In this document: positions 21,965 through 32,674 of the stretch, in pieces | Numbering within the stretch: position 1 is the first letter of the stretch | Layout of the letters: every line of letters begins with the position of its first letter | NCBI RefSeq assembly: GCF_001411555.2 | Contig: NC_049905.1 | Coordinates: forward strand, 6,291,053-6,355,052 | DNA: 64,000 nt | Source of the DNA: Juglans regia | Taxonomy: Eukaryota > Streptophyta > Magnoliopsida > Fagales > Juglandaceae | Reading direction: 5' to 3' | The notes under the pieces: generated by a model | The model's input: only the letters and a program-made list of their open reading frames with translations | What the model was told of the DNA's origin: nothing | The model's database searches: none | Translations under genes and position numbers: made by a program

Positions 21965-24900
21965 TTAATAAGGACGCGATCGATTCCCACCATGCTGATG
22001 TCTGTCAGGTCCAGATCCGTCTCTATAATTATCCCTACGCCTATCTCCTCCTCCATATCCACCTCTACCTCCACTCCTGTTGCAAATATGATAAGTCAGT
22101 GATAGCACTCCACAGAAACAGCAAACTTTGAATGCTAAACCAACCAACGAATCTGAATACTTGAAGCATGGTACTTAGTTTGCATACTACGGGCATACGT
22201 AAATATATAAGTAAAGAGGTACATGGTGAGTGGCCTATAAAGGTATATAGATAAGCATAATCAACAAAAGACAAATGAAAAAACTCTGTTCATCTAAAAT
22301 GCCAAAGATTCTATTGGAGTTTCTCCAACAATAAATGCATTCCAAGACCATTTTTCATCTATTAGTATGTTTCACAACCATTCTGAGCCAATACTTTCTA
22401 TTCCTTGATTGACCACATGGCCAAAAGAAGCATTCTGTAAAACATATAAGTTATAACTTAATGTCTTTTTTTCCAATGTGCCCCGTATATAGTTGCATGC
22501 TTAAAAATCACAATCTTCAAGTGGTATATGAACTCAGCTATAGCATGATAGCATCACAAGCATATATTTGCAAGTACAATCAATAATTGTAGTCTGAAAA
22601 TCTGATAGCATTCCAAAACCAGCTATCAACAACATTGGAGAAACTGCTTCTCAAGGACTAAAAGAAGCTCCCCTGAATGTTCTCCCAAAGGCCATGATTA
22701 TAAAAATGGTGGAGCCCAATCTTGGGAGCATGCGAGTTCAACAAGGAACTGTATAAAGTCTTAGGGTGTGTTTGGTTGTTGAAATCCATTAATGGAACCC
22801 ATTACTTTTTCAACTTCCCATAAAAAAGTTACGAAAACCGCTTTGCACCAGTCCATCTAAGTTTGAGGTATTAACAGCCCTCCAATAGCACTATGCCATA
22901 TCAGTAATTTCACTTAAATTATAATAGATTCATTACACTGAAATAATTTTTTAACTGTTTTTTAGAAGGAGCTATCCACAAAAACAAAACTGAAAATTCA
23001 CTTATAATCCCAAAAAACCCCAAAGTAATAATCGAAAATTAAGTAAAAATATGACAGAACACGTTTTCAAAAGGAAATCCAGAGAGAGAGAAAGATGACA
23101 AACGTTGTAAGGAAACCCAGGTAGAGAGAAATTCTACTTAGAGACCGTACTTGTAATAAAAGGAAACCCAAAGAGAGATCAAACAACAGTGTAGATGACA
23201 AACAGAAAAAATTTAAGCAGCAACACTGTAATTCAAATGCGAGATGAGAAAATTACTGGCCGAGCAATTGAAACTGAAGCCGAGACAAGTGGAGGTTTGG
23301 TTCCAAAACGCAAGGCAATGTTTAATTGTTCATTAATGAATTTTCGCATCTTCTTGTTATTTTTTTGCAATAATTTAAGGGAAGAAATCAATGCGCTGCA
23401 GAACCAAGTGAAGCAAATAGAATTCTTGAAGAAATGCTGTGAAAATCTTGTTGGCGAGAATAGAAGATTGAAGAAAGAATGTGAAATCGGGAAAGTGAAC
23501 GGGAACACAGCTTCGAGAGAGACGGGGATTGACAGAAATTTCACAAAGGAGGGTGAAGTGCCACCTTCGCGAGAGAGGGGTTTTGCTCGGGGTACCAGGC
23601 TGTGCGAGAGGGTGAGCCACCACAGTTATTCTTCTTGGACCGTCGCGAGAGGGGGGTTTGTGGTCTGGAGAAGGCCATGCGAGAGGGGGGCCTTGCTTTG
23701 AAGGAGGGGAGGGGAGGAGATTCTTATCTCCATGCGAGAGGGAGGCGAGGCGAGAGGATGAATGAGAATTTCAAATTTCTTGACGTGCGGCCACATGAAA
23801 TGTATCCTGTGATGTCTACGTGTCACTCTCGTATTGGAGGGCTGTTATTTGAGGGTTATTGGAGTGACCAGTTATAAGTTTTTCTCAAAAGTTAAACCCA
23901 TCTCAACCGACTTCATACATTCAAACACATATCTCAACCTATTTACATTCAAACACATCTCAATGGGACCCACAAAACACTAATATTCACAGATCAACTC
24001 AGATAATCTGAGATCACCTCAGCATCTAAATGCAACCTTAGTCTTTACAATGACATACAACAAGAACTTAAGTAAGACAAGTATTGCAATATTGGCCATG
24101 TTCGGCAACAATCATTTTCCATCTACAGTTGGAAGTTTTTTCCCAACTTCCGCAAACATACAAAACTAAAAAATATCTAAAAAATCACACTTCTCATCTC
24201 ATAATATTTTCACTTATTCAATTAAAATAGCATTAAAAAAAATGTGGCCGACAGTGGCCCAAATCTGGCCATGTGGGTGCCACAACTGGCCATCCTGTGG
24301 TGGCTGGGCCACCTTGGGGGTGGTCCTCTGGGTGACCGTAGGTGGTCACAATTGGTCACCCCAATCTCTTAAATTCTTTTTTTTTCTCTTTTAATTTTAA
24401 ATTTTCATTTGAATATTAATTTTTATAAAGTATTTATCATAAATTCATTATTCAAACATATTTTTAAGGTGAGATCCGCAACTTTCACAAAAACCTATAA
24501 AACTTCATCTCAACTTCGTTTCTTCACCACTCCTCAAAAACTTCCCAAGTTTTTACATCCCAACATCCACATAAACACTTCTCCAAGAAAGAGTAAATGA
24601 AACTACCTGAGAAATAGGAAGTTTGGCAATCCAGCCCAGAGAAAAAGCATGCATACAAAGCAACATAAACTTAGAGACAAACACAACAATCAACAAACAG
24701 AATCACAGACCCATACACATCATTCATCACAAAAGGAATCCATGACTCATCAACAGATTTACAAAAAAAAGAGGAGAATGAATTAGAAAAACTGAAATGC
24801 AAATATAACGCACTTCTCAAGCAGCGAGTAGATGATTCAAAAGCAACATGTCACTGCATAAGACATCTAATACCAACATATACAATTAAAAGAAAATGAG

Positions 24901-27300
24901 GACATTGGCCAGGGAAATACCGGTGGTCAAAGCTAGGTGGAGCTTTTGGTGCAGACTTCTCTGCCATCACAACATTGATTTTATATCCCCTCATATCGTA
25001 ATCTGCCAACCAAGTTCCATGAAGTACACTCTAAAAAAATTATAAGAACAAGCTAAATATGGAAGATGGTAAGTACCGTTGAAAAAGCCTCCAGCTGAAT
25101 GTGCAGCGGACGGATCTTCAAAGGCCAAACATGCGTCACCTTTGTTATTTCCCGTCTCATCTGTATATATTTTTATATTCCAGGGCCATTGATCCTTATA
25201 TCCCCGTTTTTGCTTGATTCTTCCAACCTACACAGTGCATGTATCATCATTCATTACAATCCAGTCCAACATTACCATCAATAGGAAATTAACCAAACTG
25301 TCACTCAAACTCCTTCGCCCTGCCATCTCCATTACAGTTGATGCAGAGGAGGTAATATGGGGAAGTTCACCAATAAGGTAAGTGTTATAAATGTTTTTTT
25401 AATAAGAATGGAACTCTTTTGGAAGTTTACTAGATTATTTTCTTTTGAGGCCCCATTTGGTTTCACAGATGGTTTCAACCCACTCATCTCATCTCAACAT
25501 CCAAACATCATTCAACACAAACACTTTTTCAATTTTAATTTACTACTATTCACAAACAATCTCACTACTATTCACAGATTTCTCATTTCATCTCATCTGT
25601 GTACTCAAATGAGGCCTGAATCTCACTAAACTAGTGTGTTGGGGAGCTACCTTGCTTTATGAGATTAATGGCTATACCCAAGCAGCAGCACTCTAACAAG
25701 AAAAACCTTCCTGGCATTTTTTTTTCCTTTGCCCAAAAAAAGGACTATTATTCTTATTCCCTATATCAACAAAGTTAATTAAACTCGAATAAATTACACT
25801 TTTTGAAAACAATATGTAAACCTACTTATCAAAAACAATATATAAAACCTAAAACAACACCAAATGTAGACAAATGAAATGCTGCCTGAACCTTTTTTGC
25901 AAAGGGTGAACGATGCGAATCATGCACCACTTACAAACAGTAAAATCTTAAATTCAAGGAGTTCAAAAGAAAGGATGGGGATATTACTTGTCCAATGCCT
26001 CCGAAGAGCTCCCTTAGTTCTTCAGTCGTCACATCTGGCGGCAAATTTGATATGTAGATTCTTGCGTTGTCACAAGTATCGTCACAATTCTCATCACACT
26101 GCTTCACCTTAGCAGCAGGGGCCTCAGCAGGAGCACCACCATATCCACCTCGACCACCAGCACCACGTCCACTATCGTATCCACCGGGTGCGCCACCACG
26201 GCTGCCACCTCTTACATTTCCAGGACCATCACCACCATAACCACCCACAGGAGGGCCGCCATAAGATGGTGCATACGATGTAGGCCCTCCAGCATAGTTT
26301 GTAGGCGGAGGAACAGCATCCATTCCATAATTTGCGTTCTCACCATATGAATTGTAAGGTGGCGGCTGGTTGCCACCAGCCCCACCATAAAAAGGTTGTG
26401 GTGCTGCTGAAGGAGCCTGACCATATACACCTTCTTCTTTTCCATATGAACCACCCCTATTGCCTCCCCCACCTCTACCATCATTATTACCGCCTCTACC
26501 TCCATTATATTCACTGCTTCTACCACCACCATAATTACCACCTCGACTGCCACCATATCCACCACCACTTCCACCTCTATTGTAACCGCCTCCGCTACCC
26601 CCACGATCACCTGCACCCGCAGGTGAGGGTGCACCGCATTTGTTACATTCAGTTCTTCTGGCAAAGTTCAAGTTCCCACATCTATATACAAATTGTACAC
26701 CAGTTTCAGTAACAATCAGTTTTAAGTTCAAGTGTTCAAACGTTAACACCGAAAAGAACAAGAAAACACGCGGGAAGAGAAAACAGACGAAGAGCAAATC
26801 CGAGAAAGACAGAACTCACCCTGGATTAGGGCAAAGCCAATCTCCATCTCTGCCACTCCCACCACGTCCACCACCACCACCTCCTCCTCCTCGGCCACCA
26901 CCTCCACCGCCTCGGCCACCACGATCTCCTCCAGGATACCCTGCAACAAAGATCCAATCGGATAATAAATAATTTAAGCAAACAAGCTTACCCTAGCAAA
27001 TCGATCAGAAAAAGACGAAGGCGACTAAGATACGGCAACTTAGGTACCTCGACCACCAAATCCGCCTCCACCCCCTCGGCCGCCACGGCCGCCATAACCA
27101 CCATCGCTATTTCCTCCTCCATAGCCTCCCGCACCACCACCGGCACCGCCCCCACCGTATCCACCAGAGCCGCCACTTCCACCATATCCTCCGCCACTAC
27201 CGCCATAGCCTCCCCCATCGTATCCTCCAGCACCGCCAGTAGCTCCGTAGTGCGGAGGGGGGCCGGACTCGCCGGCTTCTTGTCCGTACATACCAGACAT
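21965..27300 (-). CDS. TAF15B: TBP-associated factor 15b (TAF15b), FET-like RNA-binding protein
   Basis: Six exons: 27300-27048, 26940-26820, 26681-25988, 25227-25077, 25002-24921, 22076-21965; 470 residues, all GT-AG, frame maintained throughout. Order: start MSGMYGQEAGESGPPPHYG, a Gly/Tyr/Ser prion-like stretch, an RGG region, a RanBP2-type zinc finger (W119, C121-x4-C126-x10-C137-x2-C140), a second Gly-rich linker of about 180 residues, then an RRM from about residue 330 (RNP2-like IYISNL; RNP1-like GDACLAFE), and an RGG tail ending HQHGGNRSRPY. This matches Arabidopsis TAF15b, a nuclear FET-type protein acting in TFIID-linked transcription and RNA processing, with reported roles in immunity and flowering. 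Low-complexity sections probably drive condensate formation. Intron 5 (22077-24920) is long and carries a transposon-like insert. Confidence 0.93.
22763..24045. mobile_element. Putative Pack-type DNA element inside TAF15b intron 5
   Basis: The segment starts 'ggtgtgtttggttgttga'. Its right end, read as the reverse complement, starts 'ggttgcatttagatgctga', so the two ends are weak inverted repeats of the type common on plant hAT-like MITEs. The interior differs in composition from the intron around it (GA-rich leader, G-rich 23560-23760 with repeated 'gcgagaggg' motifs) and carries an HD-Zip zipper fragment. The target duplication is unclear, so boundaries are approximate. Confidence 0.4.
23381..23495 (+). 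pseudogene. HD-Zip class II leucine-zipper fragment (captured)
   Basis: The frame reads EEINALQNQVKQIEF, then LKKCCENLVGENRRLKKE. Aligned without gaps to the remembered HD-Zip II zipper consensus ([25 protein letters not shown]), it keeps E-F-L-K-K-C-C-E, the ENRRL end and the leucines at spacing seven. The homeodomain that should precede it is absent; the upstream 62 codons are unrelated and the downstream tail (RGFARG, CERVSHH) is low-complexity. An 'aatttaag' acceptor-like site directly precedes the homologous part, suggesting a single captured exon. It lies antisense to TAF15b. Not expected to make a functional factor. Confidence 0.5.
24060..24620. repeat. Unclassified repeat-like segment in TAF15b intron 5
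   Basis: A GC-rich patch at 24245-24360 repeats 'gtggcc', 'ctggccat' and 'ggtggtc' units and is flanked by AT-rich DNA. The right end (24460-24590) is pyrimidine-rich with 'caacttc' motifs. It is probably a second non-autonomous element next to the previous one; the ends could not be fixed. Confidence 0.3.
25444..25620. mobile_element. MITE in TAF15b intron 3 (177 bp)
   Basis: Inverted ends 'gaggccccatttggtttcac' and, on the opposite strand, 'caggcctcatttgagtacac', both followed by 'agatg'. A 'catctcatctcaaca' subterminal stretch places it near the TGAGATGA superfamily. There is no ORF of its own; it generates a spurious 90-codon frame. Confidence 0.65.
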
Positions 27301-27380
27301 GTTCTACAGAGATCTAGGGTTTGTCGCAGAGAGAGAGAGAAAGAGCGCAAAAGGGATTAGGATGTAAACGCAGACTATGG

Positions 27381-27388
27381 TTTATATA
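27381..27388 (-). promoter_or_regulatory. TATA box of TAF15b
   Basis: TATATAAA on the minus strand, about 80 bases upstream of the start codon, followed by a GA-rich leader (gagagagagagaaag at 27331-27345 on the gene-complement side). Confidence 0.5.
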
Positions 27389-27595
27389 TCGCAACTTGGA
27401 AGGGGCTAGAGAGATATCTCTCCTTGCGGTCTTTATTTATTTATTTATTTTCATTTTGGCCGACTTATCTATCTACTATGCATTTTGTCTATTTTAATTT
27501 CTGTCTATAATTTTTTTTTCTAAAAATATTTTTTTGGATACAGAGCAAAAGATAAATATTAAGATACTTTGAATTACAATTTTTTGAATTGATTT

Positions 27596-28075
27596 AGGTT
27601 ACATTTGGATCTTGAGATAATCTAAAATAATTTATAAATAATAATAAATAATATTAAAAAAGTAATAAATAATATGTAAATAATAATAAAGTAATCTCAA
27701 ATTACCTCTCTAACCAAACACAATCGATTATACTTTGAGTTATCAAAACTGATAATGATACCCTAATCTACTAATTTTTTTTAATTAGAAAATACGTGTC
27801 ATAATCTTGATAATAAGATATTAAATAATGGTGCAAGTGGTAAATTTTAAGTAAAAGTTTTACTAGGTACAAACGAATTTGCGCACCAAATGGCATATCA
27901 ATACTTACATGACCTTTTTTATTGAAAAGAAAAATAAAAAAAGAATAAGATCTTCTATCTTATAAAAATTATTTTCGTCTTCAATTTATACCATTTCCTT
28001 AAACAAATACCTTACATGTCAACATCAATACATAATTTGATGCAGGAACTTGTTTGCAATAAGACTTTTCTATTT
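27596..28075. repeat. MITE remnant plus a ~215-bp foldback element
   Basis: 27596-27722 reads 'acatttggatcttgagataa ... attacctctctaaccaaa', a remnant with weak inverted ends. 27855-28070 is a second element whose left end 'agttttactaggtacaaacg' pairs with a right end that reads 'aaaagtcttattgcaaacaa' on the other strand. A sister copy lies at 29310-29540. Confidence 0.5.
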
Positions 28076-28104
28076 TCAAATTTCATGACCATAAATACAC
28101 GTTG

Positions 28105-28822
28105 TCGAGTACTAGGGCTGCAAATGGTCCGGTCCGGTCCGATCCAGCGATAGACCGAATATTCATTTTTCCGAACCAGACCGGACCGAACACCCAAAGG
28201 GACACCGGACCGATAGCTGGTCTGATCCGGTCCAGTCGGTCTGGCATATTTTTTTTTATTTTTTTAAATAATTAATAAAAAAAATTTATTTAAAATACTA
28301 AATTAAATTAAGTGACTTCTTAATGTAGATTATGTAACAAACTCAATAAAAAAATATTTTATATAGTCAATGATAATAAATTAGATGAAAATTATATTAT
28401 TAATTTATATAATTACTATATAATTAACTAATTGATATTATATATTTATTAATTCATAGAATATTAATAAGTGTTAATAGCATATTTAAAATTTTATATT
28501 GTTAATAGTGATAGGTTAGATGAAGATATATATAAAATATTGTTAATTTATAGAATATTAACAAGTATTAATAATATATTTAAAAATTTATATTGTTAAT
28601 TGTATAATTATTATATATAAAAAATATTTTTTTATTTTATTTTTCATTCGGTCCGGTCCGGTCCGAAAAAACCGTGGACCGTGGACCGGACCAAATGTTT
28701 TCGGTCCTCTAAAATGTGGACCGGACCGGACCGGACTGGTCTAAGTCTCGGTCCGGTCCAGTCGGACCAAAACGGTCGGTCCGTTAGGTCCGACCGGACC
28801 GTTTATCACCCCTATCGAGTAC
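28105..28822. mobile_element. hAT-like non-autonomous element with GGTCC arms, copy 1
   Basis: The element proper is 28113-28814 (702 bp). It begins TAGGGCTGCAAATGG and ends ATCACCCCTA, so the termini are inverted (TAGGG..TG). It is flanked by a perfect 8-bp direct repeat TCGAGTAC at 28105-28112 and 28815-28822. An 8-bp target duplication with TAGGGGTG-like ends points to the hAT superfamily. Each arm is an array of GGTCC/CCGGT pentamer-like units, in opposite orientation at the two ends, enclosing an AT-rich core of about 400 bp without ORFs. Copy 2 at 56994-57665 has a nearly identical core. No transposase is encoded. Confidence 0.85.
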
Positions 28823-29309
28823 ACGGTCAAATAATTACTTTAAACAAAATTGAAAAATAATATATTTTTTTATAAAATTATACCATATGCAGCCTAACCT
28901 ATTAAAAAATGATAAATGACATCATAAATATACATTGCATAACCTATTTAAAATAATAAGAGATATTATAATACAATTTTTTTATAACTATTTTACAACT
29001 CATTTTCAAACCACCAATAAAATATACAACTCTATTACAAATAAATCTTAATATTATAAAACTACCTTTTATTTCACGTAGAGTTGTAAATTAATTGTAA
29101 AATAATTATGAAGTTATCATTTTCTAATTATTAAATAGAAAATGATGATCTTATAACTATTTTTTATAACTTTTATACAAGCATGTCTTAAATGATGGAT
29201 ACTTTTATAAAATAACTTATAAAAGTAATATCAATTTACATAAATATCTTCAATTTAATACATGATTGTATAAAAATTGTAAAAAATAGTTGTAAGTGCA
29301 TCATTACTT
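28823..29309. other. AT-rich intergenic DNA
   Basis: No gene. Several 'taaaatat' and 'ttataactatttt' motifs suggest decayed MITE sequence; nothing can be delimited. Confidence 0.3.
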
Positions 29310-29540
29310 GAAGGGTCTTGCTAGGTACAAGCGGTTTGGTGCATCAAACCACGTACTGATGCTGATATGATTTTTTTTATTGAAAAAAAATGTAAAAAAA
29401 AAAATTGAGAAAATAAAAGGTTCTCTATCTCATGAAAATCATTTTCGTCTTCAATTCGCAACGTTTCATTAAATATGTCTTACATGTCAGTATTGGTGTG
29501 CGATTTGGTATATAAACTCACTTGCAAGAAGACTTTTCCT
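29310..29540. mobile_element. Foldback element, second copy of the family at 27855
   Basis: The left arm 'gtcttgctaggtacaagcgg' and the right arm, read as 'gtcttcttgcaagtgagttt' on the other strand, are imperfect inverted repeats. The internal 'gaaaatcattttcgtcttcaa' is shared with 27964-27984. Confidence 0.6.
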
Positions 29541-29637
29541 TTAATTTAAATCTAATTTTGTTGAAATTAGATATGTTAGATGTGAAATACGTGTCGGTCA
29601 CGTAATAGGATACAAGAAACATGTAACTAACATTTAA

Positions 29638-30300
29638 GAGCATTGGCAATGGTCAAATCCAAAAGTTTGATTAAAACTATAGCTTTTGGCTAAAGTCCAA
29701 ATCAATAAAGATATAGATCCACATTGGACTAGTCATCTCAAAGTCAAAATAATAATATAATATTATATATTTTAATAATAATTTTTATAAATTTTTTTTA
29801 ATGATTTACAAATACACATTTTATCTCCACAAAATGCTTGTCATAAACCATTGAGCAATATTTCCACCAACATTCAGCAAATACACAATATATTTGCACC
29901 AACATTCAGTAACCTTTGATCTAATTTTTACAAATACACATTCAGCAATATTTCCACCAACATTTGCACCAACAAAACAGTTCATAAACCAGTTGCTACC
30001 AAACATTTCTCCCAACAAAACAAACCATCTATACAGATTTCCACCAATTCAATAGCAATATCTAGTCAAATTGCTAGAAGTAGCAGTACCCAATATACAA
30101 ATTTTCACCAAAAATCAAAGATCATGTCATTTATATCCCAACAGTAGCAATACTCAATATACCAGTAGCAACATTTTTGCCCATAGTTTTCACCAACTTC
30201 AGACTGTACATTTCAGTCTATACAAAACATCTACTAGACATAAAAACATTTCCACAAAACATTTGACACCTAGTTGCTACCCAGCCACATGTTTCTCCAG
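29638..30300. repeat. PIF/Harbinger-like terminus and decayed flank
   Basis: 29638 starts 'gagcattggcaatggtcaaa', resembling the PIF-like ends at 15212 and 50655, and probably is one end of the element that carries the minus-strand ORF1 remnant at 30440-31560. 29820-30290 contains repeated 'caacattcagcaa' and 'ccaccaacattt' segments but no protein. Confidence 0.4.
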
Positions 30301-30307
30301 CTCACAT

Positions 30308-30763
30308 GTGGCTGGGCAGCCACTAAAATCAAAACAAAAATAACCTCTACATCCAATTACACATCTTCATAAGGTGTCAATGGAGATATAGATATACCTC
30401 CAAAATGGGACTTCGATGCCTAAAAAATTTTCCTATGAATATTAAGGAAGTATTCTTTCTGCATGGCATTCATGCGAGCAAGATCTAATCTCATCATCTT
30501 CGCCTAGATTTTTTCTTCTTTAGTTCAAATTCAAAATATGGATGTAGAGGTTATTTTTGTTTTGATTTTAGTGGCTGCCCAGCCACATGTTCATAAGGTG
30601 TCAATGGAGATATAGATATACCTCCAAAATGGGACTTCGATGCCTAAAAAATTTTCCTATGAATATTAAGGAAGTATTCTTTCTGCATGGCATTCATGCG
30701 AGCAAGATCTAATCTCATCATCTTCGCCTAGATTTTTTCTTCTTTAGTTCAAATTCAAAATAT
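30308..30763. repeat. 173-bp perfect direct repeat with an inverted spacer duplication
   Basis: 30368-30540 and 30590-30763 read identically from 'tcataaggtgtcaatggaga' to 'agttcaaattcaaaatat'. The ~50 bases between them (30539-30588, 'tggatgtagaggtt' to 'gctgcccagccac') are the reverse complement of 30308-30353 just before the first copy. The arrangement is inverted arm, copy 1, arm, copy 2. Confidence 0.9.
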
Positions 30764-31560
30764 CTATTGCGATCTGCCTTCAACACAGCTGCTCTCTGCT
30801 CTACCACGCACCGGTGTCTATCGTCGGTCATTCAAGCTAAGGCCATGTTGATCTCGACATCATGACCTTCTCAAGACTTTCGATTCCTCTCCCTTTCTTT
30901 CTTAGTTTTTTTGCCTAAAGGTCTCTCATGAAGAACCTCCACGTTCTCCTTCACAGTAGCGCTCACAACTTCACTTTCCTGCTCAATGGCTGGATGTTTA
31001 TCATGTGGCATTCTCCTTGTACCAAGGGTGGAAATGTATTGCTGTCATTTTGGTTGGCATCTCAAAAGACACCAACAATGCTCCATTGTGAAACTTGCCT
31101 TTTCGATTTCTTTGTACATAAATCTTGTCTTCTCTATCTAGAAAGGTGAATGAATATTGTTAGTTCATAAATTAGTCCTACATAATTGCATAATTAAAGG
31201 AAAAGACTACAAATCTTGTGTTGCTTCGTTGCACCACTTGGGTGCAATGATTCTACCTGTACTAAAAATGCACAAAACTTATTTGTACATTTCTGAATCG
31301 AGGACCACCGATTCATCAAATAGCCTACAGAACGGTTCACTGTGTTTGATTTTTTATATTCATGATAAAAATCTAAATTTTGTCCGACATTTGAGTGGAT
31401 TTTTTATTAGTACCCCTTATAGCATCAATGTTAATATTGAGCAAAGCTGAGAGGAGGAGGTTATCCTCCTCTACAATGAAAGATGCACCTCTTTAAATTT
31501 TTTTTGTAGGAGGCCTCTTTTCACTGTCAATAGAGGTTGCTTGGACTACAACATTAAAAT
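30440..31560 (-). pseudogene. PIF/Harbinger accessory ORF1 (SANT/MADF-like, 'GST-T3-like') pseudogene
   Basis: The minus strand reads in broken frames RGASFIVEEDNLLLSAWLNI-like text (about 31490-31430), then MNRWSSIQKCTNKFCAFL, then FHPWYKENAT, a basic KKTKKERERNRKS stretch, and ADRNRYFEFELKKKKS with ARMNAMQKEYFLNIHRKIF-like residues at the end. This is the plant family often labelled 'glutathione S-transferase T3-like' or NAM-associated, which is ORF1 of PIF/Harbinger elements and carries a Myb/SANT-like DNA-binding domain that assists the transposase. Stops and frameshifts are frequent and the 3' end is disrupted by the 173-bp duplication. No transposase partner was recognised in the window. 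Confidence 0.65.
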
Positions 31561-32457
31561 GTTGCATTACGGTGCTATTACAACCTTCTCTTCCACTTTT
31601 TAAGAGAGTGGTGAAGAAGGAGTCATCATCGAATGGTGTATTCATCCTTGAAAAATATTACATTTTTAAAGAGTCAGCCATGAATATTTATCTTTTGAAA
31701 AAAAACAACATAGCAAGTATGCAACCTCAGTGAAAGATAGCAATTGGAGAAGCTATTTCAAATATGCAGCACACAAACATTTTGTGAATGTTAATGCTGA
31801 AAATGAAAGGACATGATCTATAACTCCAAGTATTCAAATTTAGCACATCTAACTCAGTGCAAATATATGCCTAGTTCAATATAAAAAAAAACCAAACCAA
31901 GTAATAAAAATTGTCCAGCCATGAGCATATATACATCATTAAAACTGTCCAGCCATAAGCATATACACAAGTAATAAAAACTATCTAGCTAGATTATGAC
32001 CAATGAGGATCAGAAGAATGTCTGAGTTATAGCCAATGAGTATAAAAAAAATCCAAGCCATGTTCAGTATAAAAACAAAAAAACAAACTTAACTCAGTGC
32101 AAATATATGTCATTTCCAAACCGAACTTGTGCAAACTTAACTCAGTGCAAATATATTCCTATTTCAATATAAAAAACCAAACCAAACTTATTCATGCCAT
32201 TTCCAAACTCAGTGCAAATATAAAACAATAGAGAACATAAATCCAACCCACTATACATGCCAGCAAATAAGCAAACCAGCAAATCAAAAACTAAAATCAG
32301 TAAACCATCACAGATTTAAAGCAAGAACACTTTAACAAAACCTATATATATATATATATATTATATATATATATTTACATATTAATTGGTAAGTTTGTGT
32401 TCTATATATTCTTTTCTATCTGTACTGTTATTTGGTCTTTGATGCCATGGCCATCAG
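31561..32457. other. Repeat-like intergenic DNA
   Basis: Short direct repeats of 'actcagtgcaaatatat' and 'aaaaccaaacc' recur between 31850 and 32230, indicating local tandem duplication. An AT tract lies at 32342-32373. No gene. Confidence 0.35.
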
Positions 32458-32674
32458 GAACTGGATTTTTTGGTTGAGGGGAAGAATAGTGAGAAATACG
32501 GATAACTTTAGGAAGTTGTCTCCTCATATTGCAGACTATGTATATACGCCAAAAGTATATTGGAATTTAAATACCTCAAAATTGTTAACCATGAAATTTA
32601 TGGATGGTGCACAAATAAATGATGTGAAGACCATTCAAAGGCTTAGATTTCAACCAAATGAAGTTGCAAAACTA
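32458..32674 (+). pseudogene. Captured exon of an ABC1/aarF-domain kinase
   Basis: A single exon with an intact acceptor (ccatcag|GAACTGG) and donor (AAACTA|gtaagt). It encodes ELDFLVEGKNSEKY, then after a one-base frameshift near 32500 DNFRKLSPHIADYVYTPKV, LLTMKFMDGAQINDVKT and PNEVAKL. These blocks are typical of ABC1K/UbiB-type atypical kinases of plastids and mitochondria (region upstream of the catalytic HCDPH motif). The neighbouring exons of such a gene are not found within several kilobases on either side. Because splice sites are retained it is a genomic copy and not a retrocopy, most likely carried here by a transposon or segmental capture. Not functional. Confidence 0.7.

Noticed and set aside
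23602..23877. 91-codon ORF rich in Gly, Arg and Glu
   Set aside because: It follows 'gcgagaggg' repeats; low-complexity and no homologue known to me.
26212..26972. Several open frames of 110-150 codons opposite or shifted to the TAF15b Gly-rich exons
   Set aside because: They arise from GGN-rich repeats read in other frames; the TAF15b frame is supported by splice sites, zinc finger and RRM.
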